Positions 1-7,880 are shown, numbered from the stretch's first letter. The stretch: DNA of 48,824 nucleotides from an uncultured Eubacteriales bacterium (GCA_949296825.1 CASFQZ010000079.1:1-48824), one strand, 5' to 3'. A program made the numbers and translations. The notes: a model not told the origin generated them from the letters alone.

Positions 1-653
1 CCGCTGAACGCCAGCCAGTATTTATACATACCCAACCTTTTGTCGCCCCTTCTTCTGGTTACCGAAACCTGGAAGGTACGAGTGGTGGCAACATTGGCAG
101 GCACCTCATCCAGACTTGCATATTCAATGGAAAGATACGCCTGGGTTACATTGCGTTTGACAATGGTGGTAAAGGTCGCATCATTGACATTGCTCATGCC
201 TGCCGAAGGGTACCGGCTGGACTTATCATTCCGGTTTTTATACCGGGAATGCCCTTCCCCCTGCAATACCGCACGGATCAGGTTCTGTACATTACCGTTA
301 CCCGCGTAATTGGTGGCGTTGATAACCGCCTCCTGCAATTCCGCGTGATAGTTGGCGTATTCGTTGTCGCCGGTTTTGATTTTGGTGTTGGCGACGGCGC
401 GGATGTATTTTGCCGCGTCAAAAATGACGCCATGGGTACTATTGTCGGTAATGGTTTTTGTGGTCCCGCTCTGCGACGCGCTCCACTGGGTGATTTCACC
501 GTTGTTGATCGCATATTGCAGGATCTGATTGAGCTTGCTCAAATCATTGCCGGATAAAGCCGCATTGGCAATGGTCGGGAAAGCCGAAACACAGCAGGAC
601 ATTGCCATCAGCATGGCAAGAAATACACTGAGTATCTTTTTTGTGACTTTCAC
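1..653 (-). CDS. secreted protein of unknown function, cut by the window edge
   Basis: Open from a GTG codon at 653 to the left edge (217 codons visible, no stop). An AAAGGAGG site lies 7 bases upstream of the GTG, which decides the start; no ATG fits. The product begins with a typical signal peptide (MKVTKKILSVFLAML, then a hydrophobic stretch ending near ANA at about residues 29-31). The mature part is hydrophilic, rich in Asn, Thr and Ala, and has no motif I recognise. No membrane helix follows in the visible part. It lies 55 bases downstream of the ROK kinase on the same strand with no terminator between, so it may be the last gene of the nanE operon. Function unknown; it could be a surface or binding protein. 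The reading frame and signal peptide are well supported, the role is not. Confidence 0.75.
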   Translation of the reverse strand, partial: MKVTKKILSVFLAMLMAMSCCVSAFPTIANAALSGNDLSKLNQILQYAINNGEITQWSASQSGTTKTITDNSTHGVIFDAAKYIRAVANTKIKTGDNEYANYHAELQEAVINATNYAGNGNVQNLIRAVLQGEGHSRYKNRNDKSSRYPSAGMSNVNDATFTTIVKRNVTQAYLSIEYASLDEVPANVATTRTFQVSVTRRRGDKRLGMYKYWLAFS

Positions 654-708
654 AGAATTTCCTCCTTTTCTGCGCATCATTTACTTGTTCCCCCCGGGAA
701 CAGGGAAA

Positions 709-1674
709 TCAGCACTTTCCATTCGCTCCCTCCGTTTCCTCTTTTAACTTTGCGTATGTCTCATCCGAACCGGTTCCATTTTCGGGATTGGTTCGGCTTT
801 GCGCACGAATGAAATGAAGATAGGCGCCCAGCATACCTGCGTGATTGCGGTTCAGGGCAAAAGCCAGACGGGTATTTTCCGCCAAAATCGGCACCATATG
901 CCTTTTCATGGCGCCTTCCAGCCGCTCGCCGAGGTATTCGGTTTCTGTCATGATACCGCCGCCGAGCACCACCACTTCAGGATTGAGCACATAGCAGATA
1001 TTGGCGATGCCCAGCCCCAGCGCCTCGCACAACTCGTCGATGGCTTTGATACAATCGACATCCCCGGCGCGGGCGGCGTCGAAAATCGTTTTTCCGTTCC
1101 ATTCACCCTCGCCGCTCTTGCGATGACGCACATTCTCAACCAGCGCAGCGGCAGACGCCAGGCTCTGGAACTCGCCGCCGGGCTGCCGCATATAGCCGAC
1201 CTCGCAGCCGCAGCCGGAAAAGCCGTGGTACACCTCGCCTTTTCGGACAAAGGCGCCGCCGATGCCCGTGCCGATGGTCAGGCAGAGACAGCTTTCGCTT
1301 CCCCGGGCAGCGCCGCAGTAAAATTCAGCCAGCGCGGCGCAGTTCACATCGTTTTCCACCTCGCAGGGCAGGGAAGTTTCCCTCTCGATGATTGCCTTAA
1401 TCGCAGTGCCCTGATAGTGCGGGATCTGCGGTCCGGCGTGGATAATCTCTCCTTTTTCGCAATCCACCATGCCGGCGGTGGAAACCGCGACCCCTTCGGG
1501 CGCATAAGTTTTTCGATAAGTGGCAATGATGGAAAGGATTTTTTTCAAAATTCCCTCGCCGCCCTGCCATGCCTCGGTCGGCAGGGAACCGCAGACAAGG
1601 AAGGCGCCGTCTTCGCCCAGAACGCCGTGTTTGATCGCCGTCCCGCCGATATCAATACAAATATATGTTTTCAT
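709..1674 (-). CDS. nanK: ROK-family sugar kinase, probably N-acetylmannosamine kinase
   Basis: A 321-residue ROK (repressor/ORF/kinase) protein that should phosphorylate a hexose or N-acetylhexosamine with ATP in the cytoplasm. The N-terminal phosphate-binding motif DIGGTAIKHG starts at residue 8. The catalytic-base motif ENDVNCAA is at 107-114 (base Asp109) and the second ATP loop TIGTGIGG at 133-140. The usual ROK zinc motif (CxCGxxGCxE) is not seen; the region after His150 reads GFSGCGCEVG, so metal binding may differ. No helix-turn-helix precedes the kinase fold, so it is an enzyme and not a ROK repressor. It starts 9 bases after nanE, which argues for ManNAc as substrate; glucokinase is the alternative because ROK specificity cannot be read reliably from sequence. 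Confidence 0.8.
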   Translation of the reverse strand: MKTYICIDIGGTAIKHGVLGEDGAFLVCGSLPTEAWQGGEGILKKILSIIATYRKTYAPEGVAVSTAGMVDCEKGEIIHAGPQIPHYQGTAIKAIIERETSLPCEVENDVNCAALAEFYCGAARGSESCLCLTIGTGIGGAFVRKGEVYHGFSGCGCEVGYMRQPGGEFQSLASAAALVENVRHRKSGEGEWNGKTIFDAARAGDVDCIKAIDELCEALGLGIANICYVLNPEVVVLGGGIMTETEYLGERLEGAMKRHMVPILAENTRLAFALNRNHAGMLGAYLHFIRAQSRTNPENGTGSDETYAKLKEETEGANGKC

Positions 1675-1683
1675 CGCTTTTTC

Positions 1684-2427
1684 TTATTCTCCCCGGGCGG
1701 CGGCAGCCTCGGCGACCGCTTTGGCAAAGGGCACGGTGATCAGCTGCGGACGGGTAATGATGGAGCCGACCACCACGCAGAAGCAGCCCAGCTCGATCAC
1801 CCGCCGCGCCTTTTCCGGTGTGTTGATATTGCCCTCGGCAATGACCTTGGCGCGGCTTGCGCCGTCCAGAATGCGGCGCAGGATCGCAAAATCATCGGCG
1901 GCAATCTGGTCACCCCGACTCTGATCGGTATATCCCACCATGGTGGGACTGATAAAATCAAACCCGAGCCGGTCCGCATACAGCGCCTCTTCGGCGGTAG
2001 AACAATCCGCCATCAAAAGCTGATCGGGATATTTTTCCCGAACCGCGTGATAAAATTCATCCAGCGAAACACCGCCGGGTCTTGTGTCGCCGGTGGCGTC
2101 CAGCGCCAGAATTTCCGGCGGGGCGCTCATCAGCTCATCCACCTCCCGCATGGTCGGGGTGATATAGACCTTGCTGTCGGGATAATCCCGCTTGACGATG
2201 CCGATGATCGGCAAATCGACATTTTTGCGGATCTCGGCGATATCTTCTTTGGTATTGGCGCGAATGCCCTTTGCGCCGCCCTCGGCAGCGGCTTTCGCCA
2301 TTCTGCCCATAATAAAGGACGAATGCAGCGGCTCATGGGGCAGCGCCTGACAGGAAACAATCAATCCGCCGTTCAGGGCGGCAACTCTGGAATCGATCAA
2401 AACAGTCCCTCGCTTTTCAGGTTTCAT
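1684..2427 (-). CDS. nanE: putative N-acetylmannosamine-6-phosphate 2-epimerase
   Basis: TIM-barrel epimerase of the NanE family (247 residues from the ATG). It converts ManNAc-6-P to GlcNAc-6-P in sialic acid and ManNAc catabolism. Family signatures visible are GGLIVSCQALPHEP near residues 20-33, the conserved GIVKRDYP segment and the C-terminal phosphate-binding VVVGSIITRP. The ATG at 2427 has no good ribosome site; a TTG at 2400 is preceded by GAGG at about 8 bases and would give a 238-residue protein closer to the usual start, so the true start may be 2400. It has its own sigma-A promoter (2462-2490) and leads nanK and the secreted protein. No sialate lyase (nanA) or transporter is present here, so the source of ManNAc-6-P lies elsewhere. 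Confidence 0.88.
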   Translation of the reverse strand: MKPEKRGTVLIDSRVAALNGGLIVSCQALPHEPLHSSFIMGRMAKAAAEGGAKGIRANTKEDIAEIRKNVDLPIIGIVKRDYPDSKVYITPTMREVDELMSAPPEILALDATGDTRPGGVSLDEFYHAVREKYPDQLLMADCSTAEEALYADRLGFDFISPTMVGYTDQSRGDQIAADDFAILRRILDGASRAKVIAEGNINTPEKARRVIELGCFCVVVGSIITRPQLITVPFAKAVAEAAAARGE

Positions 2428-2461
2428 AATGATTCATAATAATTACAGTGATATACCATAT

Positions 2462-2490
2462 ATTTTATACAATATCCCTGCAAAATGCAA
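2462..2490 (-). promoter_or_regulatory. sigma-A promoter for nanE-nanK
   Basis: Reading leftward: -35 TTGCAT (2485-2490), 17-base spacer, -10 TAAAAT (2462-2467). It sits in a very AT-rich 240-base gap after the melA terminator and about 35 bases before the nanE ATG. A second register (TATAAA with a 15-base spacer) overlaps it. Confidence 0.5.
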
Positions 2491-2613
2491 GACTTTTTCG
2501 TTAAAAAATGAACAGTTTGTTTTAGTTTTTACAGATCGTTTACAATCTCAGAAAAAATTTATGAAAAATCCGGCAGTCGCCCTTTCATTCTTCCCTGCTT
2601 TCGGCGTTTTTTG

Positions 2614-2655
2614 TAAAAAAAGGACTGTTGCATTTAGATACAACAGCCCTTTTTG
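2614..2655 (-). terminator. intrinsic terminator after melA
   Basis: Read leftward, GGGCTGTTG (2641-2649) pairs with CAACAGTCC (2622-2630) around a 10-base loop and is followed by a run of seven T. It lies just past the melA stop at 2667 and separates melA from nanE. Confidence 0.85.
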
Positions 2656-2666
2656 CGAAATCAAAC

Positions 2667-3989
2667 TTAGTGATACGTCGGCAGCCAGCCGGTATGCGCC
2701 TCGATCAAATCGTCGCACAGGGAAATGATCTCATCAATGGTCAGCTGCGATGCGCAGAGCGGATCCAGCATGGCAGCCTGGTAAATATACTCTTTCTTTT
2801 TGGTTACTGCCGCTTCAATGGTCAAAAGATGGACATGGATCATATTCATATTCATCGCCGCCAGCTGCAAGGGAAGCTCGCCCACATAGCAGGGTTGGAT
2901 GCCGGCGCGGTTCACCAGACACGGCACCTCCACACAGGCGTTTTCGGGATAATTTTCGATCAGATGTCCCCGGTTGAGCACATTGCCGCCGATTTTATAG
3001 GCATGGTCGGTGACAATGGCTTCCATAATATAGGAAGCGTATTCCTTGGTCCGCGTGTGCGTCACATCACCGTGGACATATTTCTCCCGGTCATTTTTCC
3101 ACCGCGCAATCTGCTCGACACAGCGGCGGGGATACTCATCCAGCGGGATACGATAACGGTCAATCAGCTCCGGGTGATCCTTTTTAATGAAAAAGGCATT
3201 ATATTCGGCGTTATGCTCGCTGGATTCGGTGCAGTAATACCCGAAGCGGCGGATGTATTCCAGCCGCACCAGATCTTTGAACTCCGGCTTGGGGTTTTCC
3301 AGCATCGCGGCGGCGCGGCGGCGGATCTCGGGGTAGAGGTCGGTACCGTCGTTGTCGCGGATCTCCAACAGCCAGCCCATATGGTTGATGCCGGCGATTT
3401 TTTCATAAATCGGGTCGGTAAAGGGGATGTCCAGCTCCCGCAGCAGCCCCCGCGAGCAGCCCTGGACGCTATGGCAGAGACCAACGGACTTGACGCCGCC
3501 GTAGCGGCACAGATAGCCCGCCAGCTGCGCCATGGGGTTGGTATAGTTCAGAAAATAGGCGTCGGGGCAAACCTCCTGCATATCCCGGCAGAAATCCTCC
3601 AGCACCGGAATGGTGCGCAGCGCCCGGAAAATCCCGCCGATGCCGTTGGAGTCGGCGATGGTCTGCCGCAAGCCGTATTTTTTCGGCACCTCAAAATCGA
3701 TGACCGTGCAGGGCTCATACAGCCCGACCTGAATGGCGTTGACCACAAAATCCGCGCCCCGCAGCGCGTCCCTGCGCTGCTCGACTCCCAGGTATTTTTC
3801 GACCTTCGCCCGGGACTCGTTGATATTGCGGTTCAGGCTGTCTACCATGACGTAGGATTCCTCCAGCCGTTCGCCATCGATGTCATACAGCGCGATCTCG
3901 CATTCCCGCAGAGCGGGGGTACACATCACATCGCCCAACACATTTTTGGCAAACACCGTGCTGCCCGCACCCATAAAGGTAATCTTCAT
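2667..3989 (-). CDS. melA: alpha-galactosidase, glycoside hydrolase family 4
   Basis: 440-residue GH4 enzyme of the NAD+- and Mn2+-dependent type, which cleaves by oxidation-elimination in the cytoplasm. The Rossmann dinucleotide loop GAGSTVFAKNVLGD starts at residue 7. The metal/substrate motif CHSVQG is at 172-177; this CHSV form is typical of MelA alpha-galactosidases and alpha-glucuronidases, not of 6-phospho-glucosidases. NYTNPMA is at 148-154 and the INHMGW motif at 201-206. GGAGG lies upstream of the ATG. There is no signal peptide, so the substrate is a small imported galactoside. The gene sits 30 bases downstream of the cohesin-operon terminator with no convincing promoter between, so expression may depend on read-through. 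A galacturonidase or glucuronidase activity cannot be excluded. Confidence 0.88.
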   Translation of the reverse strand: MKITFMGAGSTVFAKNVLGDVMCTPALRECEIALYDIDGERLEESYVMVDSLNRNINESRAKVEKYLGVEQRRDALRGADFVVNAIQVGLYEPCTVIDFEVPKKYGLRQTIADSNGIGGIFRALRTIPVLEDFCRDMQEVCPDAYFLNYTNPMAQLAGYLCRYGGVKSVGLCHSVQGCSRGLLRELDIPFTDPIYEKIAGINHMGWLLEIRDNDGTDLYPEIRRRAAAMLENPKPEFKDLVRLEYIRRFGYYCTESSEHNAEYNAFFIKKDHPELIDRYRIPLDEYPRRCVEQIARWKNDREKYVHGDVTHTRTKEYASYIMEAIVTDHAYKIGGNVLNRGHLIENYPENACVEVPCLVNRAGIQPCYVGELPLQLAAMNMNMIHVHLLTIEAAVTKKKEYIYQAAMLDPLCASQLTIDEIISLCDDLIEAHTGWLPTYH

Positions 3990-4014
3990 TGCATTCCCTC
4001 CTGCTGTTATTTAT

Positions 4015-4052
4015 CAAAAGGACCCCGGCGAACCGGAATGTCTGCCGGGGTC
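4015..4052 (-). terminator. terminator of the cohesin operon
   Basis: Read leftward, GACCCCGGC (4044-4052) pairs perfectly with GCCGGGGTC (4021-4029) around a 14-base loop and is followed by CTTTTG. The T run is short, so it may be leaky. It lies between the last cohesin gene (stop at 4071) and melA (start 3989). Confidence 0.65.
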
Positions 4053-4070
4053 TGAATGCCGAAATGGTTT

Positions 4071-5015
4071 TTATTTTTCCGAGGACGGTTCATCCTTCGG
4101 CGGGTCCGTCTCTGCCTTTTCCGCGCCTTCGTCCTCCGGCGCCTCCTGCGGTGTGTCCGCCGGCTGCGCGTCATCGGCGCCCGGCGTCTGTGCCGCTTCA
4201 TCCTCTTCCTTTTTCGCGTCGCTCTCCGGTTCTTCTTCATCAGAAATATTCTTGCCGCGAGCAATCATAACCACCAGCAAAACGACCACCACAATAATCG
4301 CAAGGACAATCAGAACCTTCGCCACGGTAGAAAGCCCCCCGGAGGATTGCGCCACCTCATACGGACCGTCCGGCACCGTAACCAGCGGAACGGTATAGGC
4401 ATCATAATCCCAGGAGGAAGCCTCCGGCTCGCCCTCAATGACCGCAACGCCGCTGTGTACGCGCGGCGTAACGGATTCCATGTCAAAATCAAACTCTCGC
4501 GCGGTTACCTCCAAATCGCAGCTTCCGCCGGCGATGGCGCGGAAAGTAATGGTTCCGATATCGCAATTGGTCAGTTCCTTGGGAAATTCATCCATATGCA
4601 CCAATGCGATCCGCACGTCATGGGCAATAACCCCGTTTTCATCCTTGACATTCGCACCGGTTTCATCTGTTACGACATAAGAAACATTCGCGGCGAACAT
4701 CTGCGTGGAAAGCTGGAAGCCCTCATATTGCAGCATATACGGATTATATTGAATGATGAAGGATCCGTTGGTAAAGCCTGCCACATGTCCCAGCGAAAGC
4801 GTAACCGTAATCAGATCACCGACGCTTCCCTGCGCACTGTCAAGATACACCAGCGGGGAATCGTCTTCGTCCGCCAGAGAAATAAACTCCGAAGCCTGTG
4901 TGCCCGCCGACACCGCAGCGGTCGGCGCCGAGGCTGTGTCGGCGGCAAAGACCGGCTGCGCCAGCAGCGCCATAACGATAAACAGGACGAAAACCGAAGA
5001 AAGTCTCTTTTTCAT
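4071..5015 (-). CDS. membrane-anchored cohesin-domain protein C (third of three)
   Basis: 314 residues. A signal peptide covers about 1-25 (MKKRLSSVFVLF... ending VFAA). A cohesin-type beta-sandwich covers about 53-195: LVYLDSAQGSVGDLITVTLSL, then FIIQYNPYMLQYEG, then IGTITFRAIAGGS. One membrane helix lies at about 231-251, followed by ARGKNI (252-257) and a strongly acidic tail of about 60 residues rich in Asp, Glu, Ala and Pro. The expected topology is cohesin outside and acidic tail in the cytoplasm. Cohesins bind dockerins, and dockerin proteins are encoded at 20.9-22.0 and 28.7-31.1 kb. It shares SWDY, ARGKNI and the H-x3-FP...CD...TF-x-AI pattern with the gene upstream, so the two are paralogues. 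GGAGG lies upstream of the ATG. Last gene before a terminator. The dockerin partner is not known. Confidence 0.82.
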   Translation of the reverse strand: MKKRLSSVFVLFIVMALLAQPVFAADTASAPTAAVSAGTQASEFISLADEDDSPLVYLDSAQGSVGDLITVTLSLGHVAGFTNGSFIIQYNPYMLQYEGFQLSTQMFAANVSYVVTDETGANVKDENGVIAHDVRIALVHMDEFPKELTNCDIGTITFRAIAGGSCDLEVTAREFDFDMESVTPRVHSGVAVIEGEPEASSWDYDAYTVPLVTVPDGPYEVAQSSGGLSTVAKVLIVLAIIVVVVLLVVMIARGKNISDEEEPESDAKKEEDEAAQTPGADDAQPADTPQEAPEDEGAEKAETDPPKDEPSSEK

Positions 5016-5034
5016 TCCTTATCCTTCCTCCCAA

Positions 5035-5847
5035 TTACTGTTTTTTCTTTTTTTTGTCATCCACAATGTTTTTACCCCGCGCCCATAGGACAACGGAGAC
5101 CACAATGCCGACCGCCACAAGGCAGGCAACCACAATCAGGGCAATCTCGCCGCCGCTCATGCCCTCGTCAGAAGTCGAGCCGGCTTGCGTATCGTCTTTC
5201 GCCTGCGACGGCTCCTGCTCTTGCCGGGTGGAGGATTTCTCCGCCTTCTCCGTCTCCGGAACGGGATACGTATAATCTACGTCCGTATAAACAACATCCG
5301 CGCCGATATGAGCGGCATAATCCCAGGACTGCGCCTCAGACTGCGCACCGGATACCGTCACTTTACCGCCGTGCAAAAGCGGCAGCGTTTCTCTTTCCAT
5401 CATCTGAAACGATTTGGAGCCGAGTACCAATTGGCTGCTTCCTGTGCCGATCGCCTCAAAAGTCAGCGTAACCACATCGCAGCTGTCCAGCGATTGAGGG
5501 AACTGCTCCAGATGGAATAAGCCAATCACAAAAGAATGTCCGTCCGCATTTGCATAATCGCTTTCATCGGCAGGGTCGGTATAAAGCATGGAAATATCCT
5601 TGTCCGAGATCATCGCCTGGCTTTTCTCCACCTTTTCCAGCTTCAGAACATTCGGATTAAACTGCAGCTCCAGATCGATGCTGGTCAGCCCGGTGACATT
5701 TTCTAACGAAAGGGTCACGCTGACCTTGTCCCCAAGATTTGCGGAAGCGGAGGAAATAAAAACCTTCGGCTGATCCGCCGCCAGCGCCGGAACAGCGGAA
5801 ATCCCCACTATCAGCACCGACAAAATAAGAGCCATCCATTTTTTCAT
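5035..5847 (-). CDS. membrane-anchored cohesin-domain protein B (second of three)
   Basis: 270 residues from the ATG at 5847. An upstream in-frame ATG at 5865 overlaps the stop of the previous gene, but 5847 has GAGG at 9 bases and begins a clean signal peptide (MKKWMALILSVLIV...ALAA), so it is preferred. A cohesin domain runs from about residue 28 to 167 (VFISSASANLGDKVSVTLSL, then LELQFNPNVLKLE, then VVTLTFEAIG). A Ser/Gln/Asp-rich spacer and one membrane helix (about 235-255) follow, then WARGKNI and a short basic tail ending KKKKKQ. The basic tail contrasts with the acidic tails of cohesins A and C and could decide different inner partners or simply anchor topology. Translationally coupled to the gene upstream. 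Paralogue of cohesin C by shared SWDY and ARGKNI motifs. Confidence 0.82.
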   Translation of the reverse strand: MKKWMALILSVLIVGISAVPALAADQPKVFISSASANLGDKVSVTLSLENVTGLTSIDLELQFNPNVLKLEKVEKSQAMISDKDISMLYTDPADESDYANADGHSFVIGLFHLEQFPQSLDSCDVVTLTFEAIGTGSSQLVLGSKSFQMMERETLPLLHGGKVTVSGAQSEAQSWDYAAHIGADVVYTDVDYTYPVPETEKAEKSSTRQEQEPSQAKDDTQAGSTSDEGMSGGEIALIVVACLVAVGIVVSVVLWARGKNIVDDKKKKKQ

Positions 5848-5861
5848 TACGATTATCCTCT

Positions 5862-6764
5862 TCATTGATTTTCTTTTTTCTCCTGTGCGTTATCCGTTTT
5901 CTCTTCTAACTGCTGCACGCCGCCGTCTTCGGCAATCGGAGCGGCGTCCGTCGCCTCCTCTTCGGCTGTCGTCGCCTGCGCCGCCTGTTCGTCCGGCTCC
6001 TCAGGCTGTTCTTCGTTCTCTTCGGCAGCTTCCTCGTTGGCGGCAGTCTCCTCGGCGGCTGTTCCGTCCGCCGTCTCTGCATCTTCCGACGCCTCGGCTT
6101 CCGTCTCTGCGTCAGGCGCCGCATCCTCAAAGGGCTCCGGCGTCGGCATTTTCTTTTTGGTCTTGCGAATCATCGCCAGCAGCACAATCAGCACGATCAC
6201 CACAATGGCAATCACCGCGACAATCAGCAGCATAGAGCCGTTTTCGCGGAAAAAGGACGAAAAACCGGAGGAATATTTACAGGAGCCCAGCTTGGGAGAG
6301 GCTGCCTCTTCGTCAATGCGGAAGCTGATTGCTTCCGCTTTGACAGCGGAACGCCCCTGCGCGGTGCGAAACGCCAGCTCGCAAAACGCGCCGTTGCCCT
6401 CATAAACATCAAACCGATCCATATGGAAGAACGAAACGGCAACCCAGCCCTTCGCCTCGTCAGCGTCCGGGAAAGACACAATCACATCCGGGTCTGCGGC
6501 ACAGGCGCCGGTCAGAGAGGCGCCCAGATACGTCAGAACCTCCGGATCATAGGTAAAGCGCAGATCCGCGTCGGTCAGTCCCTCACAGCCCATCAAAGAA
6601 ACCGTCACGATCAAAATGTCGCCCTCTTCGGCTTCCTGGGTGACGGCAAGCTCCACCGAGGGACGGTCTGCGTTGGTCACTTCCACATCCGTCGCTCCGG
6701 CAAACACCGAAACCACCGGAAGAAGAAGCAGCACACAAAGCATCAGAGTGCATATCTTTTTCAT
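5862..6764 (-). CDS. membrane-anchored cohesin-domain protein A (first of three)
   Basis: 300 residues. A signal peptide covers about 1-24 (MKKICTLMLCVLLLLPVVSV). A cohesin-like domain runs from about 35 to 152: ELAVTQEAEEGDILIVTVSL, then LRFTYDPEVLTYLG, then FCELAFRTA. A strong membrane helix lies at about 177-199, followed by basic RKTKKK and then a tail of roughly 95 residues dominated by Glu, Ala, Asp and Thr. It is the most divergent of the three paralogues (no ARGKNI), but the FHMDRF segment at 113-118 matches the FHLEQF and VHMDEF segments of the other two. It starts 12 bases after the sugar isomerase-like gene, so all four genes appear to form one operon from the promoter at 7675-7703. 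The acidic tail may have no function beyond charge, or may bind a cytoplasmic partner. Confidence 0.8.
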   Translation of the reverse strand: MKKICTLMLCVLLLLPVVSVFAGATDVEVTNADRPSVELAVTQEAEEGDILIVTVSLMGCEGLTDADLRFTYDPEVLTYLGASLTGACAADPDVIVSFPDADEAKGWVAVSFFHMDRFDVYEGNGAFCELAFRTAQGRSAVKAEAISFRIDEEAASPKLGSCKYSSGFSSFFRENGSMLLIVAVIAIVVIVLIVLLAMIRKTKKKMPTPEPFEDAAPDAETEAEASEDAETADGTAAEETAANEEAAEENEEQPEEPDEQAAQATTAEEEATDAAPIAEDGGVQQLEEKTDNAQEKKENQ

Positions 6765-6776
6765 TGTTTCACCTCG

Positions 6777-7622
6777 TCATTGCGCCGCCATCGTGTCTTT
6801 CAGGAATCGGACCGCGTCGGCAATATCTCGCTGCGGGTTGTCGCCAACCTCGCGTTCAATGGTCAAAAAGCCATGATAACCGATATCCTCCAGCGCCTTG
6901 AGATAGGCAGGGAAATCTACGCTGCCTCTGCCCAGCGGCACCTCGGCAAAGGAGGAATCGGTCACAATGGTCTCCTGCTTTAATCCGTAAATGATCTCCG
7001 GATCTTTATAATACAGCATTACGCCGTCCTTGGCGTGGGTATGGACAATATAATCCTTCAAAACATAAACCGCCAGCACCGGATCGTCGTCGCAGACCAT
7101 CTTCAGGTTCGCCGGATCCAGATTGACCCCCAGCCCGTCGCTTGGGAGCGTATCCAGAAACATCCGCAGCACTTCCGCCGGCTCGGGACCGGTCTCCACC
7201 GCAAAGTGTGCGCCGACGCTTGCCGCATATTCGGCAAGCTCACCGCACGCCTGCTGCATCACGGCAAAGCGCGGATTGGACGAATCCCGCGGCACCACAC
7301 CGATGTGGGTGGTAACAATATCGGTACCCAGCTCCTTCGCCAAATCAACAATGCGCTTGGAACGCTCCACCTTGGCGGGATTGTTTTCGGCAAAGGAAAA
7401 ACCGCCGGAGCCCAGATCCCCGCAAAGAGCGCTGATGACCAGCCCGTTGCTTTGCACCATATCTCTTAATTCCGCCCGCTTCTCTGCGGACATTTCCGGG
7501 CAGATGTCCCCTTTGACCGCATAAATCTGTACGCCGTCGGCGCCCAGCTCCTTCGCGGTTTTCAGCGCGGAAGCAATATCCGTCCGGAAGGAATCGGCAA
7601 TAATTCCAATTGGGAAGTTCAT
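6777..7622 (-). CDS. sugar phosphate isomerase/epimerase-like TIM-barrel protein
   Basis: 281 residues of the xylose-isomerase-like AP-endonuclease 2 superfamily (sugar epimerases, hydroxypyruvate isomerase-like). Visible family features are LGADGVQIYAV near residue 27, VTTHIGVVP, HFAVETGPEP, LGVNLDPANL, HTHAKDG and the C-terminal FLTIEREVGDNP. The Glu, Asp, His and Glu residues in these segments are the usual metal-binding positions. No signal peptide, so cytoplasmic. GAAAGGAG lies upstream of the ATG. It is the first gene of the operon that continues into three membrane cohesins, an unusual pairing of a soluble sugar enzyme with surface anchors. The substrate cannot be deduced; this superfamily acts on many ketoses and inositols. 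Confidence 0.8.
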   Translation of the reverse strand: MNFPIGIIADSFRTDIASALKTAKELGADGVQIYAVKGDICPEMSAEKRAELRDMVQSNGLVISALCGDLGSGGFSFAENNPAKVERSKRIVDLAKELGTDIVTTHIGVVPRDSSNPRFAVMQQACGELAEYAASVGAHFAVETGPEPAEVLRMFLDTLPSDGLGVNLDPANLKMVCDDDPVLAVYVLKDYIVHTHAKDGVMLYYKDPEIIYGLKQETIVTDSSFAEVPLGRGSVDFPAYLKALEDIGYHGFLTIEREVGDNPQRDIADAVRFLKDTMAAQ

Positions 7623-7674
7623 AAGTTTTCTCCTTTCGGGAAAGGGAAAATCTCCCTTCTATCCATACAAAGAA

Positions 7675-7703
7675 AGTATATCTTATTTGCTGCGAATAGT
7701 CAA
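7675..7703 (-). promoter_or_regulatory. strong sigma-A promoter of the isomerase-cohesin operon
   Basis: Reading leftward: -35 TTGACT (7698-7703), 17-base spacer, -10 TATACT (7675-7680), about 50 bases before the ATG at 7622. Close to consensus in both boxes. Confidence 0.75.
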
Positions 7704-7767
7704 TGAATAATAAAGGAAAAAAATAGCGAAAAACGTCGGCATCCACTCTTTTTTCCGAAAATAGCGG

Positions 7768-7796
7768 TTTTCTTTTGGCGAAAGGTATGGTAGAAT
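7768..7796 (+). promoter_or_regulatory. candidate extended -10 promoter for the dnaD operon or its leader
   Basis: TGG followed by TAGAAT (-10 at 7791-7796) forms an extended -10. The -35 position (TTTTCT, 7768-7773) is poor at 17 bases. Transcripts would carry a roughly 195-base leader containing a TCAAGC/GCTTGA hairpin (7801-7818) and the four-way junction at 7881-7946 before the dnaD ATG. Confidence 0.35.
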
Positions 7797-7880
7797 AATC
7801 TCAAGCAGAACCGCTTGACGCGTATGACTCCCCGTTTCGCGGCGGTTGGTCATTTCACGCTCGTTTGAAAACATGGCATC

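Noticed and set aside
799-2439. 546-codon plus-strand open frame antisense to nanK-nanE
   Set aside because: It runs opposite two well-recognised genes, has no ribosome site and a low-complexity protein. High GC at third positions of the real genes creates such shadows.
2628-4055. 475-codon plus-strand open frame opposite melA
   Set aside because: Shadow of the GH4 gene; no start signal or domain.
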